The position numbers and the translations under genes were made by a program. A model generated the notes under the pieces. That model searched no databases and was not told the origin of the DNA. It saw only the letters and a list, made by a program, of their open reading frames with translations. A DNA stretch of 64,000 nt from Fistulifera solaris (taxonomy: Eukaryota; Bacillariophyta; Bacillariophyceae; Naviculales; Stauroneidaceae), in contig AP026127.1 of assembly GCA_030295235.1 (NCBI GenBank), positions 808,501 to 872,500 on the forward strand, written 5' to 3'. Below are positions 43,583 to 53,319 of this stretch, piece by piece; position 1 is the stretch's first letter; every line of letters starts with the position of its first letter.

Positions 43583-45524
43583 TCTGATACCTGATGATAT
43601 GATTAGCTTGGTAGAAGCGACGATCGAATAATAAAAATGGAGGAGTCAACCGATGGAGCAAAGAAGCAAAATTTCGACAAAGAACAGGTGTTTGGTGTTT
43701 CTCGTTCTTGCAATCCCTACTCGGTTGACTGCTCTATGCTCTATACAATCCTTTATGTAGTAAGTCTGTGCAGAACTCCAGACGCTTGATAAACAATCTA
43801 CGTAAGGAGAGAGGGGGAATTAATCGCGAATCGCGCGCACGAGGCTCCGCCCTCCGCCCCCAAGTGTAATTTATCCGGGGAAGGTGGAAATGTAGAGATA
43901 AAAGATAAAAGAGACTATAGAAATTAGCAAGCAGTAATCGCAGTAGTCGGCTTCTTGTCTTATAATTCTTTGTTTTGTTCTTCGTTCTTGGCCTCGGCGT
44001 CGGCACTCGGCACACGGCACTCCGCACTCGGCACTTGGCACTTGGCACTCAGAACTCAGAACTCTATTAGAACTCACAATTCACAATTCTTTCACAACTC
44101 ACAACTCACAACGCAACACATAACACATAACAGGGCAAACAACAAACAACGGAAAGAAAAGACAAAAATGGTCTTAAGCCCGTACGAATGTACTCCGAAA
44201 TGTGTAAGTGTAAGGCTATTCGGAGTTCGGAGTTGCTTGTTGCTTGTTGCATAGTCAATTGCCAATTTCCAGTTTCCAGTTTGCAGTTGCCCGTGCAACG
44301 TGCAATAACTAATGAGCAAGACGCGAGACAGATGCGAGCTTTATTCATTTTCATTTTCGGGGTGAAGTACTCTAAGTTCTAAGTACACAGTACACAATCT
44401 CCAAATCACAATTCACAATTCACTCGAAGGCTCGATGGTCGAAGGTCGAAGGTCGAAGGGTCATTTTTATTTGGTCATTGAGAAGACGACTCCTTTACTC
44501 TTTACTCTCAACTATTTTGCAAATTCCCCTAGAAAATGTCTTGCATCTTGCATCTTTCATCTTCTCTCCTCTCCTCTCTCTTCTCTCTTGCATTTTGCCT
44601 TGCCCTCTTGCTCTTGCCTCCTGCTCCTTTCTCTTAGAACTAAACTAGTAGGGCTACGCCCTTTGAGTATCATAGTCTTGCTAGCACCCAAAATGTAAGG
44701 AACTCTTGCAAGAGCAAGAGACAAGAGAAGAGAGAAGACGATGATGATTACTCCGTATCATGTATCATCTAACATCTAACTACGGACTCTAGAGTAGTGA
44801 CTTTTCAACCTCTAGATACTTTATTGCCTCGACCTCTCTCTAGACTCTAGACTAGAGAGAGAGACTGTGAAAAGTAAAGAATACTCCCGACTCCCGACCC
44901 CAAGCGAGGGAGGGCGAGGTACGGTACCAGGTTGCAGCTTGCAGGTCGCGGAGCTTAGCCTCGCGTCGGCGGAACAAAATAATGTGATGATTAGTTTAGG
45001 GTTCCTTACAAATTATTACACTGTAACCTTTTCGGCTCGGTCAACAAGTCGGAATACTCCAAGCTCCAAGAGTCTCAAATAGTTACAGCTTACAACCAAG
45101 GATGAACTCGAGGCTATAAAACTATACAAAGTACAAAGTACAAAATAGCTTTTACCACTCATCATCCATCATCCACCACCCGTCATCAAGAACAACTGCG
45201 TAAGGTTACGTGATGAGGAAGGAGGAAGTTACTTGTACAAGTACAAGTACCCGGTGCGGCGAACAATTGCCAAAAGACGATAGACTAGTCTATTGACAGA
45301 CGCCAAACGTCATGATTCATGATTTGATTAACTCCGTGAAATGTACGTAGGTCGTGATGTGGTTTTGTGTCATGTGCTTACGGCTTACGGTGACAAGACA
45401 CTCTTCTAATCCGGTACTTGTATGCCTCTAGAGGCAAACAGGGTTCGAACTACGAAACATGTTTTGAAGCGCGAACTCTCAAATTGTCAAGTGCGGTGCG
45501 GAACACGAGAGATGATATCGGCGT
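43583..45524. other. 1.9-kb stuttered spacer at the centre of the Ser-rich cluster
   Basis: No supported gene. The sequence is full of imperfect tandem 6-12-mers: GGCACTCGGCAC words (43995-44060), CACAACTCACAACTCACAAC (44090-44115), GGTCGAAGGTCGAAGG (44433-44460), TCTCTCCTCTCCTCTC (44565-44590), and TCTAGACTCTAGACTAGAG (44835-44860). It has one TACTCCGTA at 44749-44757 plus near matches. This spacer separates the three minus-strand copies from the two plus-strand copies. Confidence 0.55.
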
Positions 45525-46730
45525 ATGCACAATAAGCCCTTCAACAAACTATTTCCCTCCCTGATCTCTGATTCATTGTTTTACAACTCTCTTGCGAACA
45601 TGGCGAACAGGAGTGTTAATCTTCTTGACCAACCAACAACACAAACCCTGACAACAATAGCTGCAGCATCATGTTCAAATATTTTGAACAGTCAAAGCAT
45701 GAGAAATCAGGATTCTGTACCTCGAAGACCCCATCGAGCGCACAGCCCAGAGAGTAATCCGATGGGCGCAGCATTTCGGCCAAAGATAGGAAGGCCGACT
45801 TCACGCAGTACATCGGAAAACGTGAGTGATTTGTCGAATTCACACGGAAGTTTGAGCTCGATTTCCTCGTTTTTCTCCTCTACGGATGGCAGTGGTCCGG
45901 CATCGGCAGGAAGTAGTTTCAGCTCACTGAGCTCGCCGTTGCGTAAAAGGCTCTCCACATCATCGCGACTATCTCTATTTAGCGGCCAGCCACCAGGGAA
46001 AAAGAAGATTCATCGGAAAAGTGCAAAGAAAAAGCCACAACAGCTGAATCGTTGGGACTCCTCGGAAGAATGCAATTTGAAAGGATTGCCTCAGAAGCCT
46101 CGACGAGCCGACGCACCACAGCGGGTCGAGACAGCATCGCGTGGGCGAGATTTCGGAGCACCAGCACGAGGGCGATTGTATTCTGATGAAAGTGCAACCA
46201 GCCGATGGTCTTCGCATGTCAGCACTTCATCGCGTGATGTAACCGTTTCTCCCAGAAGAACTGGTTCACCTCGCAAGCCTTCTCGTCCTCCACTGATGGC
46301 GACACCGGATCTCCAATCGTCAAAGAAAAGCGAAACGCACTTTGAGAGAGAAATCGAGTTTCACCCCAATTTTATCAACAATTTTCGAAACGTCGATTCG
46401 AAGGTCCAATTCGCTGAACCAAACAACAATGGAGGTTCAACCGAACACCGTGCCGTCCTGTTCCGACAACCCAAAGCCTACAATTTGTTACTCTCCGAAT
46501 CTTCACACAGCCATCCTCCTGCTTTGATACCGCGACTTCCACCCTGGAATCCCAAAAACAACACCGATCCTGTTCATAAATTGAAATGTCCGTTCGAATG
46601 GGCCGAATCGAAGCGATCCATCGCCACAGCGAGTACGCGTGAATCGAGCGCATCTTCCGCTGCGTGTCCTGACTACTCCATTCCTTGGTTTGCTGCCCGT
46701 CGTCAGCAACAATCGAAATTCGGCCCGTAG
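45525..46730 (+). CDS. Ser-rich RWDSW family protein, member 4
   Basis: 401 residues from the first ATG; a later ATG at 45600 is possible. Motifs: QDSVPRRPHRAHSPE (shared only with member 5), ENVSDLSNSHGSLSS, NRWDSSEECNLKGLPQKPRR, SRWSSHVSTSSRDVTVSPRR then TGSPRK, EIEFHPNF, SKVQFAEP (RVxF-like), AVLFRQPKAYNLLLS, and a C-terminal block KRSIATASTRESSASS then CPDYSIPWFAARRQ. It is larger than the minus-strand members and has extra conserved blocks in its C-terminal half. It has no domain I recognise and is likely disordered. Confidence 0.75.
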   Translation: MHNKPFNKLFPSLISDSLFYNSLANMANRSVNLLDQPTTQTLTTIAAASCSNILNSQSMRNQDSVPRRPHRAHSPESNPMGAAFRPKIGRPTSRSTSENVSDLSNSHGSLSSISSFFSSTDGSGPASAGSSFSSLSSPLRKRLSTSSRLSLFSGQPPGKKKIHRKSAKKKPQQLNRWDSSEECNLKGLPQKPRRADAPQRVETASRGRDFGAPARGRLYSDESATSRWSSHVSTSSRDVTVSPRRTGSPRKPSRPPLMATPDLQSSKKSETHFEREIEFHPNFINNFRNVDSKVQFAEPNNNGGSTEHRAVLFRQPKAYNLLLSESSHSHPPALIPRLPPWNPKNNTDPVHKLKCPFEWAESKRSIATASTRESSASSAACPDYSIPWFAARRQQQSKFGP

Positions 46731-47524
46731 CGAGTGTAAATTAAGTTTGTTTGCTTGTTTCACGAATGCTTTACAGTGACATTTATCGCTACCCCAACAT
46801 TGTTGCGATTGTAACGCGTTCGATGGAAACGATCTTCATTCCTTTGTTGGCAAAATGATTTCGAATTGAATGCTTTAGTTTGTCTCATTCGTCGCTAATG
46901 ACACGAAGCCATGGACATGTTAGGATCGAGGATGGACTTGTTTCGGAACAGCATGGCTGTCAAGAAGAAAACGGCGGCCTTAGAGCGCGCCGACGGGGAG
47001 AAAAATTGAGCCTTCGGCAACCGGCACTCAAGACGTATCTTTTACTCTTAAAACGCCTACTAAGTAGACGAGTATTTAGAGCTTTGGGGCTATAGAGGGG
47101 CTATAGAAAACACAAGCTATTTTCGTTTCAGTACGCCAGACTACTGTTTTCTTGACTGATGCGTAATTTGTCACACAGTCACACATTGATACATAGGACA
47201 AACAAAGATTGCCGATACAGTATAGTACTAATCACGAGCCGTCACGTCTGTCACACGCACTTGAAGACTTGCGCCAAAAAGAAAGACGCACTCCATCGTT
47301 TTCTTCTTTTCGACACCCATCACGTGTCATCAAGTGTGTTTGTTTTTGCATTTTCCTTGCATAATAACAGGTGTGACATCGTTCATCAAACGTGAAAGGA
47401 TGCGATGAACCTGTTCCCGGAAAACATGTGGGGAAAAACGGTGCATGCTCCGCACAATGGCAGCACGTTGCGTTCACAGCCCAATTTATGGCGTCGGAAG
47501 TGCAAGCAAGCATCATCAACCTGA
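46731..47524. other. Spacer between family members 4 and 5
   Basis: About 790 bp without a supported gene. It has a duplicated GGGGCTATAGA (47084-47106) and short frames with no features. Confidence 0.5.
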
Positions 47525-48517
47525 ATGAACCCTTTTCTTGAACGATCTCTGAGTAACTGTCACCACACAATGAACATGGAAACATCTCCGTCTTCATATT
47601 GCTTGATGAAGCAAGATTCATTACCTCGACGACCCCGTCGAGCGCACAGTCCGGAACGCCTCGACGTCAACAGCATTACTTCTTTCAAGGCCGTCATCCG
47701 CCGCGTCTCGTTCGCCGACAGTGTCAGCGATTTATCCTTGTCGTCTTCACAGGAAAGTGGCTGTGAATCATCAGTCTGCTCGATTCTTTCCTTCGATGAT
47801 CTTTCGACGATTCTCAATCACTCGACGGGTACACCCACCAGCAGTTCTCTGAGCTCTTCGTCATCGTCGCGCAAGTTTTCTACGACGACTCGTTTATCCT
47901 TGTTTAGCAGTCAGGCGCACGAGAAGAAGAAATCGAAAACAAAGAAGGGACGAGGAGGTCGGAAACAACCAAAGCAAGAAGAGGAAATGCTGAATCGCTG
48001 GGATTCCTGGAAGAACGACGAACCACAAGGATCACCCGTCAAACCGAAACGAAAAGCACTCATTGATAGCCGATGGTCTTCTCATTCCTCGCGTGCTCCG
48101 ATTTCATCACCACGGCGCAGTTCCTCCCCGCGTCGTATCGCTTGTGCTCCGCCTCCCCTGGCTTCACCGCCGTTGATGCCGCTCCAACTGGACCAACAAC
48201 AGCAGGACATTGTGTTTCATCCACCTGCCAAACAGCTTCCGACACTCCCGCAGTTGCAACCTCGAGCCGTACTGACGCGCCGACCGAAAGCCCGCAACTT
48301 GGTCTTGGAAGCGGCCGTAAGCCCGAATCGTTTCCCAAAGGCAATTTTGACGGAACGCGACCACGAAACGATTCGGAAACTGAAATCGACGTGGGAGTCC
48401 CGACGTTCGGTCGCCACGACGAGTACTCGCGATTCGGCCGCCTCGTCGACAGCGTCCCCCGATTATTCGATTCCTTGGTTCTCGTCGTCGTTGCACCGTC
48501 CGTCGGCGCTTAAATGA
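47525..48517 (+). CDS. Ser-rich RWDSW family protein, member 5
   Basis: 330 residues. Motifs: KQDSLPRRPRRAHSPE, RRVSFADSVSDLSLSSS (it contains RVSF, a PP1-docking-type sequence), TTRLSLFSSQ, a basic run KKKSKTKKGRGGRKQPK, NRWDSWKNDEPQGSPVKPKR, SRWSSHSSRAPISSPRRSSS, DIVFHPP, AVLTRRPKARNLVLE, and RRSVATTSTRDSAASS then SPDYSIPWFSS. It is closest to member 4, with the blocks in the same order along the whole length, so these two are a recent plus-strand pair. The basic run could be a nuclear localisation signal (inference). Confidence 0.77.
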   Translation: MNPFLERSLSNCHHTMNMETSPSSYCLMKQDSLPRRPRRAHSPERLDVNSITSFKAVIRRVSFADSVSDLSLSSSQESGCESSVCSILSFDDLSTILNHSTGTPTSSSLSSSSSSRKFSTTTRLSLFSSQAHEKKKSKTKKGRGGRKQPKQEEEMLNRWDSWKNDEPQGSPVKPKRKALIDSRWSSHSSRAPISSPRRSSSPRRIACAPPPLASPPLMPLQLDQQQQDIVFHPPAKQLPTLPQLQPRAVLTRRPKARNLVLEAAVSPNRFPKAILTERDHETIRKLKSTWESRRSVATTSTRDSAASSTASPDYSIPWFSSSLHRPSALK

Positions 48518-48788
48518 AGTGTGTCGAGGCAAACTGTTTTGTTCTACAGCAAAGGCTTGGAGACAAGGGTTCAATTTTGAAGCTGATTTCGTCTATCTCT
48601 ATCTCGAACAAGTTTAGTTGTGATAAAGATGTAAATAGGAAGTTACGATTATCAATTATGAGCACTACATGCCGCCGTTACACCCGTAATGTCATTTCGA
48701 TTCGAAAGGCTTGACGAGAAAATAGCCATTTTTACATTCGTACCCGCATTCTTCAGATCGCGTAGGCATTTTACTAGGTCAGGATTAC

Positions 48789-49095
48789 CGTTTCCAGAGT
48801 ATCTGAAACGTCCACAGAATGTCTGTCTTGCCCAAAACAACGATTCCAGGATTTCTGGAACGCCGTCAAAATCTATGTCTGACCCAACACAACGATTCCA
48901 GAATTTTTGGAACGTCCACAAAATCTCTGTCTGACCCAAAAGAGCGATTCAAGAATTTCTGGAACGTGAATGAATCTCCGTGTGACTCAATTCACCGATT
49001 CCAGAATTTCTGGAACGTCCACAAAATCTCTGTCTGACCCAAAAGAGCGATTCCAGAATTTCTGGATCGTGAATAAATCTCTCTGTGACGCGCTG
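48789..49095. repeat. Palindromic minisatellite, 52-bp period, about 6 copies
   Basis: Units start near 48789, 48841, 48893, 48945, 48997 and 49048. Each carries TTCCAGAATTTCTGGAA, a near-perfect palindrome, followed by CGTCCACAAAATCTCTGTCTGACCC-like linkers in two flavours (GTCCACAAA and GTGAATGAA) that partly alternate. The array ends about 110 bp before the ATG of the cysteine-synthase-like gene, so it may lie in that gene's promoter or 5' UTR. Spacer 48518-48788 holds nothing else. Confidence 0.88.
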
Positions 49096-49208
49096 CATTG
49101 CGACGAAGTCCTAGGCTCAGTTGTTTGTTCCTTTGTTTTGAACGATTATTGTTTCCTTCTTGTATAGTCCATCAATATCTGCATCCATTTCTCTATTATG
49201 GCGACAAA

Positions 49209-50573
49209 ATGATGGCTTCAAAAGGAAGTTTACAGCATGATCGGCGGCAAGAAATACGCAATATCGTCTCAATCGGAATCACCGTCGTTGCTTCGGCATC
49301 TACTTGGTTCTTCTTCTATTACCGACGCCAACAGCAAAAACGAATACGAAAGTTAGAGTCGCGACAAGAACCGACAAATTTTTCTTCTGCATACGAAAGT
49401 CTCATAGGGAATACTCCTCTCGTGAAATTGCCGCGACTGTCTCGCATCTTGCAACGTGATGTATATGTGAAAATGGAAAGCATGAATCCGGGAGGCACAG
49501 GCAAAGATCGAGCGGCATGGGCCATGCTACACGCGGCGGAACAAGAGGGAACATTACCACCGCCTATACAAGAACACAGCCATGAAATTAATCACGCAGT
49601 AACAACGAAAGCCCCCACTTACGTACCGCAAAATGAAACAGAACAAAGCTACGAGACTGCCATTTGGCAAGCTATGCGAGCATCCCGAACCGGTGGCTTG
49701 GTCGTGGAAGGGACATCTGGATCAACGGGCATTTCCTTGGCCACTTTGTGCGCCTGTCGGGGACATGCCTGTTTGGTTGTTTTACCGGATGACCAAGCGT
49801 ACGAAAAACAAAAGATTTTACAAACGCTTCAAGCTCATGTGCTCATCGTACCCAACGTTTCGATTTCCAACCCGAAACATTACGTCAATATTGCTCGTCG
49901 ACTGGCACAATACGCACGGAATCAAATGAATATACCTGCCGTCTTTGTGGATCAATTTGAAAATCAGGCGAATGTACAGTGCCATGCTCACGTAACGGGA
50001 CGTGAAGTACTAGCGCAATGTCCCACATTAGACGCCTTTGTAATGTCGGCCGGCACAGGAGGTACCTTGGCAGGTATTGGCACATTCCTGAGACAACATC
50101 GTCCTACTTGTCGCATAGTTTTGGTGGATCCGCCTGGGAGTGCCCTTTACAACAAAATTCAATACGGCGTGGCGTATACCACGGAGCAACAAGAACGTGG
50201 TCTTTTACGACATCGATACGATACTTTAGCCGAAGGCATAGGACTGGATCGTGTGACACAAAATTTGGCTTATGGTTTGGAATGCATCGACGAGGCCGTT
50301 CGGGTATCGGATCAAGATGCTGTAGACATGGCGCATTGGATGCTGCAGAACGAGGGATTGTGGGTCGGTTCGAGTTCCGCCATGAATGTCGTGGGCGCGA
50401 TCGAAACCGCCTGGAAGTTATCTCCGGGCTCGCGAGTTGTGACGGTGATTTGTGATTCGGGAAGTCGTCACTTGACGCGCTTTTGGAATCGTGATTTTAT
50501 CCTAGAGAGGGGTCTTCGATGGCCGCGCGATCAAGAAAAGGAGTTATTACCTGCCTGTCTAGAGCATCGGTAA
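49209..50573 (+). CDS. Cysteine synthase-like PLP enzyme with N-terminal membrane anchor
   Basis: 454 residues from the ATG at 49209. The longer open frame runs toward the minisatellite and I do not use it. Residues ~15-40 (IVSIGITVVASASTWFFFYY, then basic RRQQQKR) form a signal anchor. The fold-type II PLP domain follows: YESLIGNTPLVKLPRLS, then YVKMESMNPGGTGKDRAA with the PLP Lys in GKDR, then VVEGTSGSTGISLA (phosphate cup), VMSAGTGGTLAGIGTFL and ICDSGSRHLTRFW. The layout resembles yeast Mcy1 (YGR012W), a mitochondrial outer-membrane cysteine synthase relative. The NPGGTGKDR segment differs from the usual NPxxSxKDR, so activity on O-acetylserine is not assured. Single exon. Confidence 0.87.
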   Translation: MMASKGSLQHDRRQEIRNIVSIGITVVASASTWFFFYYRRQQQKRIRKLESRQEPTNFSSAYESLIGNTPLVKLPRLSRILQRDVYVKMESMNPGGTGKDRAAWAMLHAAEQEGTLPPPIQEHSHEINHAVTTKAPTYVPQNETEQSYETAIWQAMRASRTGGLVVEGTSGSTGISLATLCACRGHACLVVLPDDQAYEKQKILQTLQAHVLIVPNVSISNPKHYVNIARRLAQYARNQMNIPAVFVDQFENQANVQCHAHVTGREVLAQCPTLDAFVMSAGTGGTLAGIGTFLRQHRPTCRIVLVDPPGSALYNKIQYGVAYTTEQQERGLLRHRYDTLAEGIGLDRVTQNLAYGLECIDEAVRVSDQDAVDMAHWMLQNEGLWVGSSSAMNVVGAIETAWKLSPGSRVVTVICDSGSRHLTRFWNRDFILERGLRWPRDQEKELLPACLEHR

Positions 50574-50665
50574 TGATTGACATTCTATAATGTTTTTCTA
50601 GAGGAATAGGCATTTACATGACTCAATGATAGTCCTAATTAGAAGGAAGCGCTTCATTTATTTGT

Positions 50666-51433
50666 TTAGAAGAAGTCATCTTCATACCGTTCACCGTATT
50701 CATCATACTGATCAAACTTATCATTGTCTCCAAATGTTTCGATCATCTTTTGTCGTGCTTTTGCTTCGGCTACTTTGTCAACTTTCTTGGACTTTTGCGC
50801 TTGTCCCTTGACCTTGCGCTTCGCCGCCTGTACTTTTTCATTTTTGATGACATTGAGCGTTTTAATAAGTTCCGTGACAGCATCATCATCCAAAACATCC
50901 TTCGAACTCGTGACGCATTCTTTGAAAAACGCCGAGGCAAAATGAACATTTCCGTGTTTCTTCATAGCTTCCGCTACTTTGCGAGCATGTTTCAAATGGT
51001 CTTTAAGGTCTTTCAAGACAACAATATCACCGGCAGCAGCGGCACCTGTCGTCTTGTTTTTCGTATTGTCGGCTCCGAACAAATCATCCGTCAATTCATT
51101 ATCGGCTGCCTCGATGCGCTGACGCTCCAGCTGTCGTCGCTCGTCCGGTGTCATTTTCGCTTCCGCCTCGGCTTCCAATTCCATCGCTCGTCGAGCCAAT
51201 TCCAGCTCTTCCTTGGCATCTAATTCTTTCTGTTTCTTTTCCGCCAACGCCTTCCCTCTTGTCTTCAGTTCCATCGTCTGCAATCGATCTTGTTCGGCCT
51301 TTTCTTTTAAAGCCAGATCTTCTTCGTCCTCAAACGTGGGCACGTTCGTTTGCAATTTGGAGAGTTTCGCGGCGAGTTCGTCATCGTCGGATTTGTCCCA
51401 ATCATCGTCACTGTCGTCCCAGTTGTCTCCCAT
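50666..51433 (-). CDS. EIF3J: Eukaryotic translation initiation factor 3 subunit J
   Basis: 255 residues, single exon. eIF3j binds the 40S decoding centre and aids recruitment and dissociation of mRNA. The N-terminus is the acidic MGDNWDDSDDDWDKSDDDE typical of eIF3j/Hcr1, followed by a long charged coiled-coil region (residues ~45-110, KEKAEQDRLQTMELKTRGK). The folded part is VLKDLKDHLKHARKVAEAMK then FASAFFKECVTSSKDVLDDD. The conserved acidic, aromatic C-terminus is YDEYGERYEDDFF. Length and architecture match the family. It converges with the upstream PLP-enzyme gene, with a gap of 92 bp. Confidence 0.9.
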   Translation of the reverse strand: MGDNWDDSDDDWDKSDDDELAAKLSKLQTNVPTFEDEEDLALKEKAEQDRLQTMELKTRGKALAEKKQKELDAKEELELARRAMELEAEAEAKMTPDERRQLERQRIEAADNELTDDLFGADNTKNKTTGAAAAGDIVVLKDLKDHLKHARKVAEAMKKHGNVHFASAFFKECVTSSKDVLDDDAVTELIKTLNVIKNEKVQAAKRKVKGQAQKSKKVDKVAEAKARQKMIETFGDNDKFDQYDEYGERYEDDFF

Positions 51434-51927
51434 GGTGTCTTTGTTAAGTCCGTTGTGAAATAAACGAACGATTTGCTGTTAAACAAAAGTGAATAAAGGC
51501 TTAGGAACGATGTTAATGCAGCAGTTGCAAAATATACATGAAACACGCGCAAAACAGCGCAAGGACGAGAAAAGACGAGACTACAAGTACAGAATAGACG
51601 ACAGTCCCTGTCGTACGCCACATTTCCGCGTGTGTGGTGTCTGCTTAATTCCAAGGACAGCATGACAGACAAATAAATGAGGGCTAAGGTTAAAATTATA
51701 GAGTAGCTATGGGTCTTTCGCAAGATGAGATAGCTTTAAGCTCTCTAGCACTGACGAATACAAAAAGTAAGCTTCGGAGGGTTCCAGATAACACTTGAAA
51801 ATAAAAACCGTTAAAGATCTCGGTTCGCAAAGCGATAGAAGGAGCAATGAGCGCGAAAAATAATCGACGTCAAGATACACGAATGTCTGTGATCATCCAA
51901 TTTATGCCAAAACGTCTTTGCTCCAGA

Positions 51928-52439
51928 CTATAAACAGTCATCGTCTTCCGATTGGCTCTCAATCTTCCCATTCAACCGCGCGGCATCACGGCTGTCAATG
52001 ACAATAGTTACAGGTCCATCATTCACCAAACTCACGTCCATCATGGCTCCGAAGACGCCGTTGTGTATCTTCTCCGAGGAATATTCCCTTTTCAACAGAT
52101 CAATAAAATCCTGATACAGCTGCTCGGCTTGTGCCGCTTTCATGGCTAGTTTATAGTCCGGTTGATGCTTCTTCGACAAGGTGGCGTACAATGTAAATTG
52201 ACTGACGCACAAACAATCGTACGATTTCTGTTTCACAGAATGTCGCCATTGTCCTCCACTCTCATTTTCCCACAGCTTACATCCAAGTAGCTTTTTGCAG
52301 CAGTATTCCAGATCCTGCAGGGTGTCCTCTTGGTGCAAGCCGACCAAGGCGAGGAGGCCCGGGCCGATGGCCGAGGCGATCGATTGATTGTCGGTCAAGT
52401 GACTGACGCCGAGCGCACGCGTTGAACGACGATGCGCAT
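51928..52439 (-). CDS. DTD1: D-aminoacyl-tRNA deacylase (DTD)
   Basis: About 170 residues. It removes D-amino acids mischarged onto tRNA. The start is MRIVVQRVRSASVT (ATG at 52439), followed by IASAIGPGLLALVGLHQEDT, KLLGCKLWENE, CLCVSQFTLYATL (the SQFTL motif of the active site) and GVFGAMMDVSLVNDGPVTIVID. The NxGPVT motif appears as NDGPVT. The frame breaks at about 52397: ...SASVT stops, and one added T continues as LTDNQSIASAI, exactly as in other DTDs. An acidic C-terminal tail (ESQSEDDDCL) is extra. It is the only gene on its strand near here, with a 490-bp spacer to eIF3j. Confidence 0.9.
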
Positions 52440-53319
52440 GGCGTAATAGTTCTTACTGAAGAAAACGAGAACGAGCCAAATAACGATAGTACTATAAGAC
52501 ATGACAGGGTATCTTTGCATGATCGAGATGGGCAAAAGCAAGAAAAGGAAAAATAATACTCCGTACTCACGTAATACGACAACCAGGTAACCTGGTAGAG
52601 TACTCTTATTCAATAGTTCCGATTTACTCTCATGCTTTATGTTGGTTATAACGGTCGTGAGTGCCGCTCAGAAATAATGTTTCCCTTATCAGCTGATAGT
52701 AACACTTGCTGTCATGTTTTAGGTAGGTTTTAACGGTCGTGAGTCCCGCTGTTCTTTAGATTTTTTTCTGAGTTATTCGTGACTGCAACGCAGTCCTGGT
52801 TTTGTTGACCCCAAAACCAACTCATTGCCCAAAACAAATAGAAATGAGAGAATTAGATGAGCAGGAAACGATCAGTAAGCATCTAGTTTTAAGATAAAGT
52901 TGGGCTACAGTTCCCTTTGTGAAAGCACACTGCCATCTTCGGTTGTAACTTATTTACTTTACGGACCTACTAGTTGGACAAATCATAACAATTGAATTGC
53001 CAACGTCTAATACTGCACCTTAAATTTAAATGGGGACACTTATCGTTAAGAATGATCTTTTTAAATGCTTATGAATCCTGTGAATTTTTGTCCTCCTCTT
53101 GTATTCACTAAAGTGTATGAACTTTCGTAATCTCGCGCAAGTAATCGGCGATCGAGGCAAAAAATGACGCATGGCTGTAGACACGTGGTGCATGCTGACA
53201 GCGGTCTCTCAGCAAGTGGACATACTATATGCTCTGTTTAGAAGTTCCTGAGCTGTTCGCTCATCACTGAACATTTCTCTGCTAGATGTAACCCATCTGC
53301 GTATCAAGCAGCACCTTGT
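52440..53319. other. Intergenic region, AT-rich
   Basis: No supported gene. It contains TACTCCGTA (52557-52565), and a direct duplication of TAACGGTCGTGAGTGCCGCT and a near copy TAACGGTCGTGAGTCCCGCT (about 52649 and 52732) with flanking similarity, marking a diverged ~80-bp tandem duplication. A CGTGACTGCAACGCAGTCC hairpin lies near 52780. Confidence 0.5.

Noticed and set aside
45425-45445. B-box-like GGGTTCGAACTACG
   Set aside because: There is no matching A box or cloverleaf upstream.
48841-49095. Heat-shock element array
   Set aside because: TTCnnGAA steps are present but the spacing GAA-T-TTC is one base, not the two-base spacing of a true element. Kept only as a side remark.
49098-49208. 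N-terminal extension of the cysteine-synthase-like frame
   Set aside because: It runs toward the minisatellite and gives an odd Cys/Leu-rich start; the ATG at 49209 leads directly into a signal anchor.
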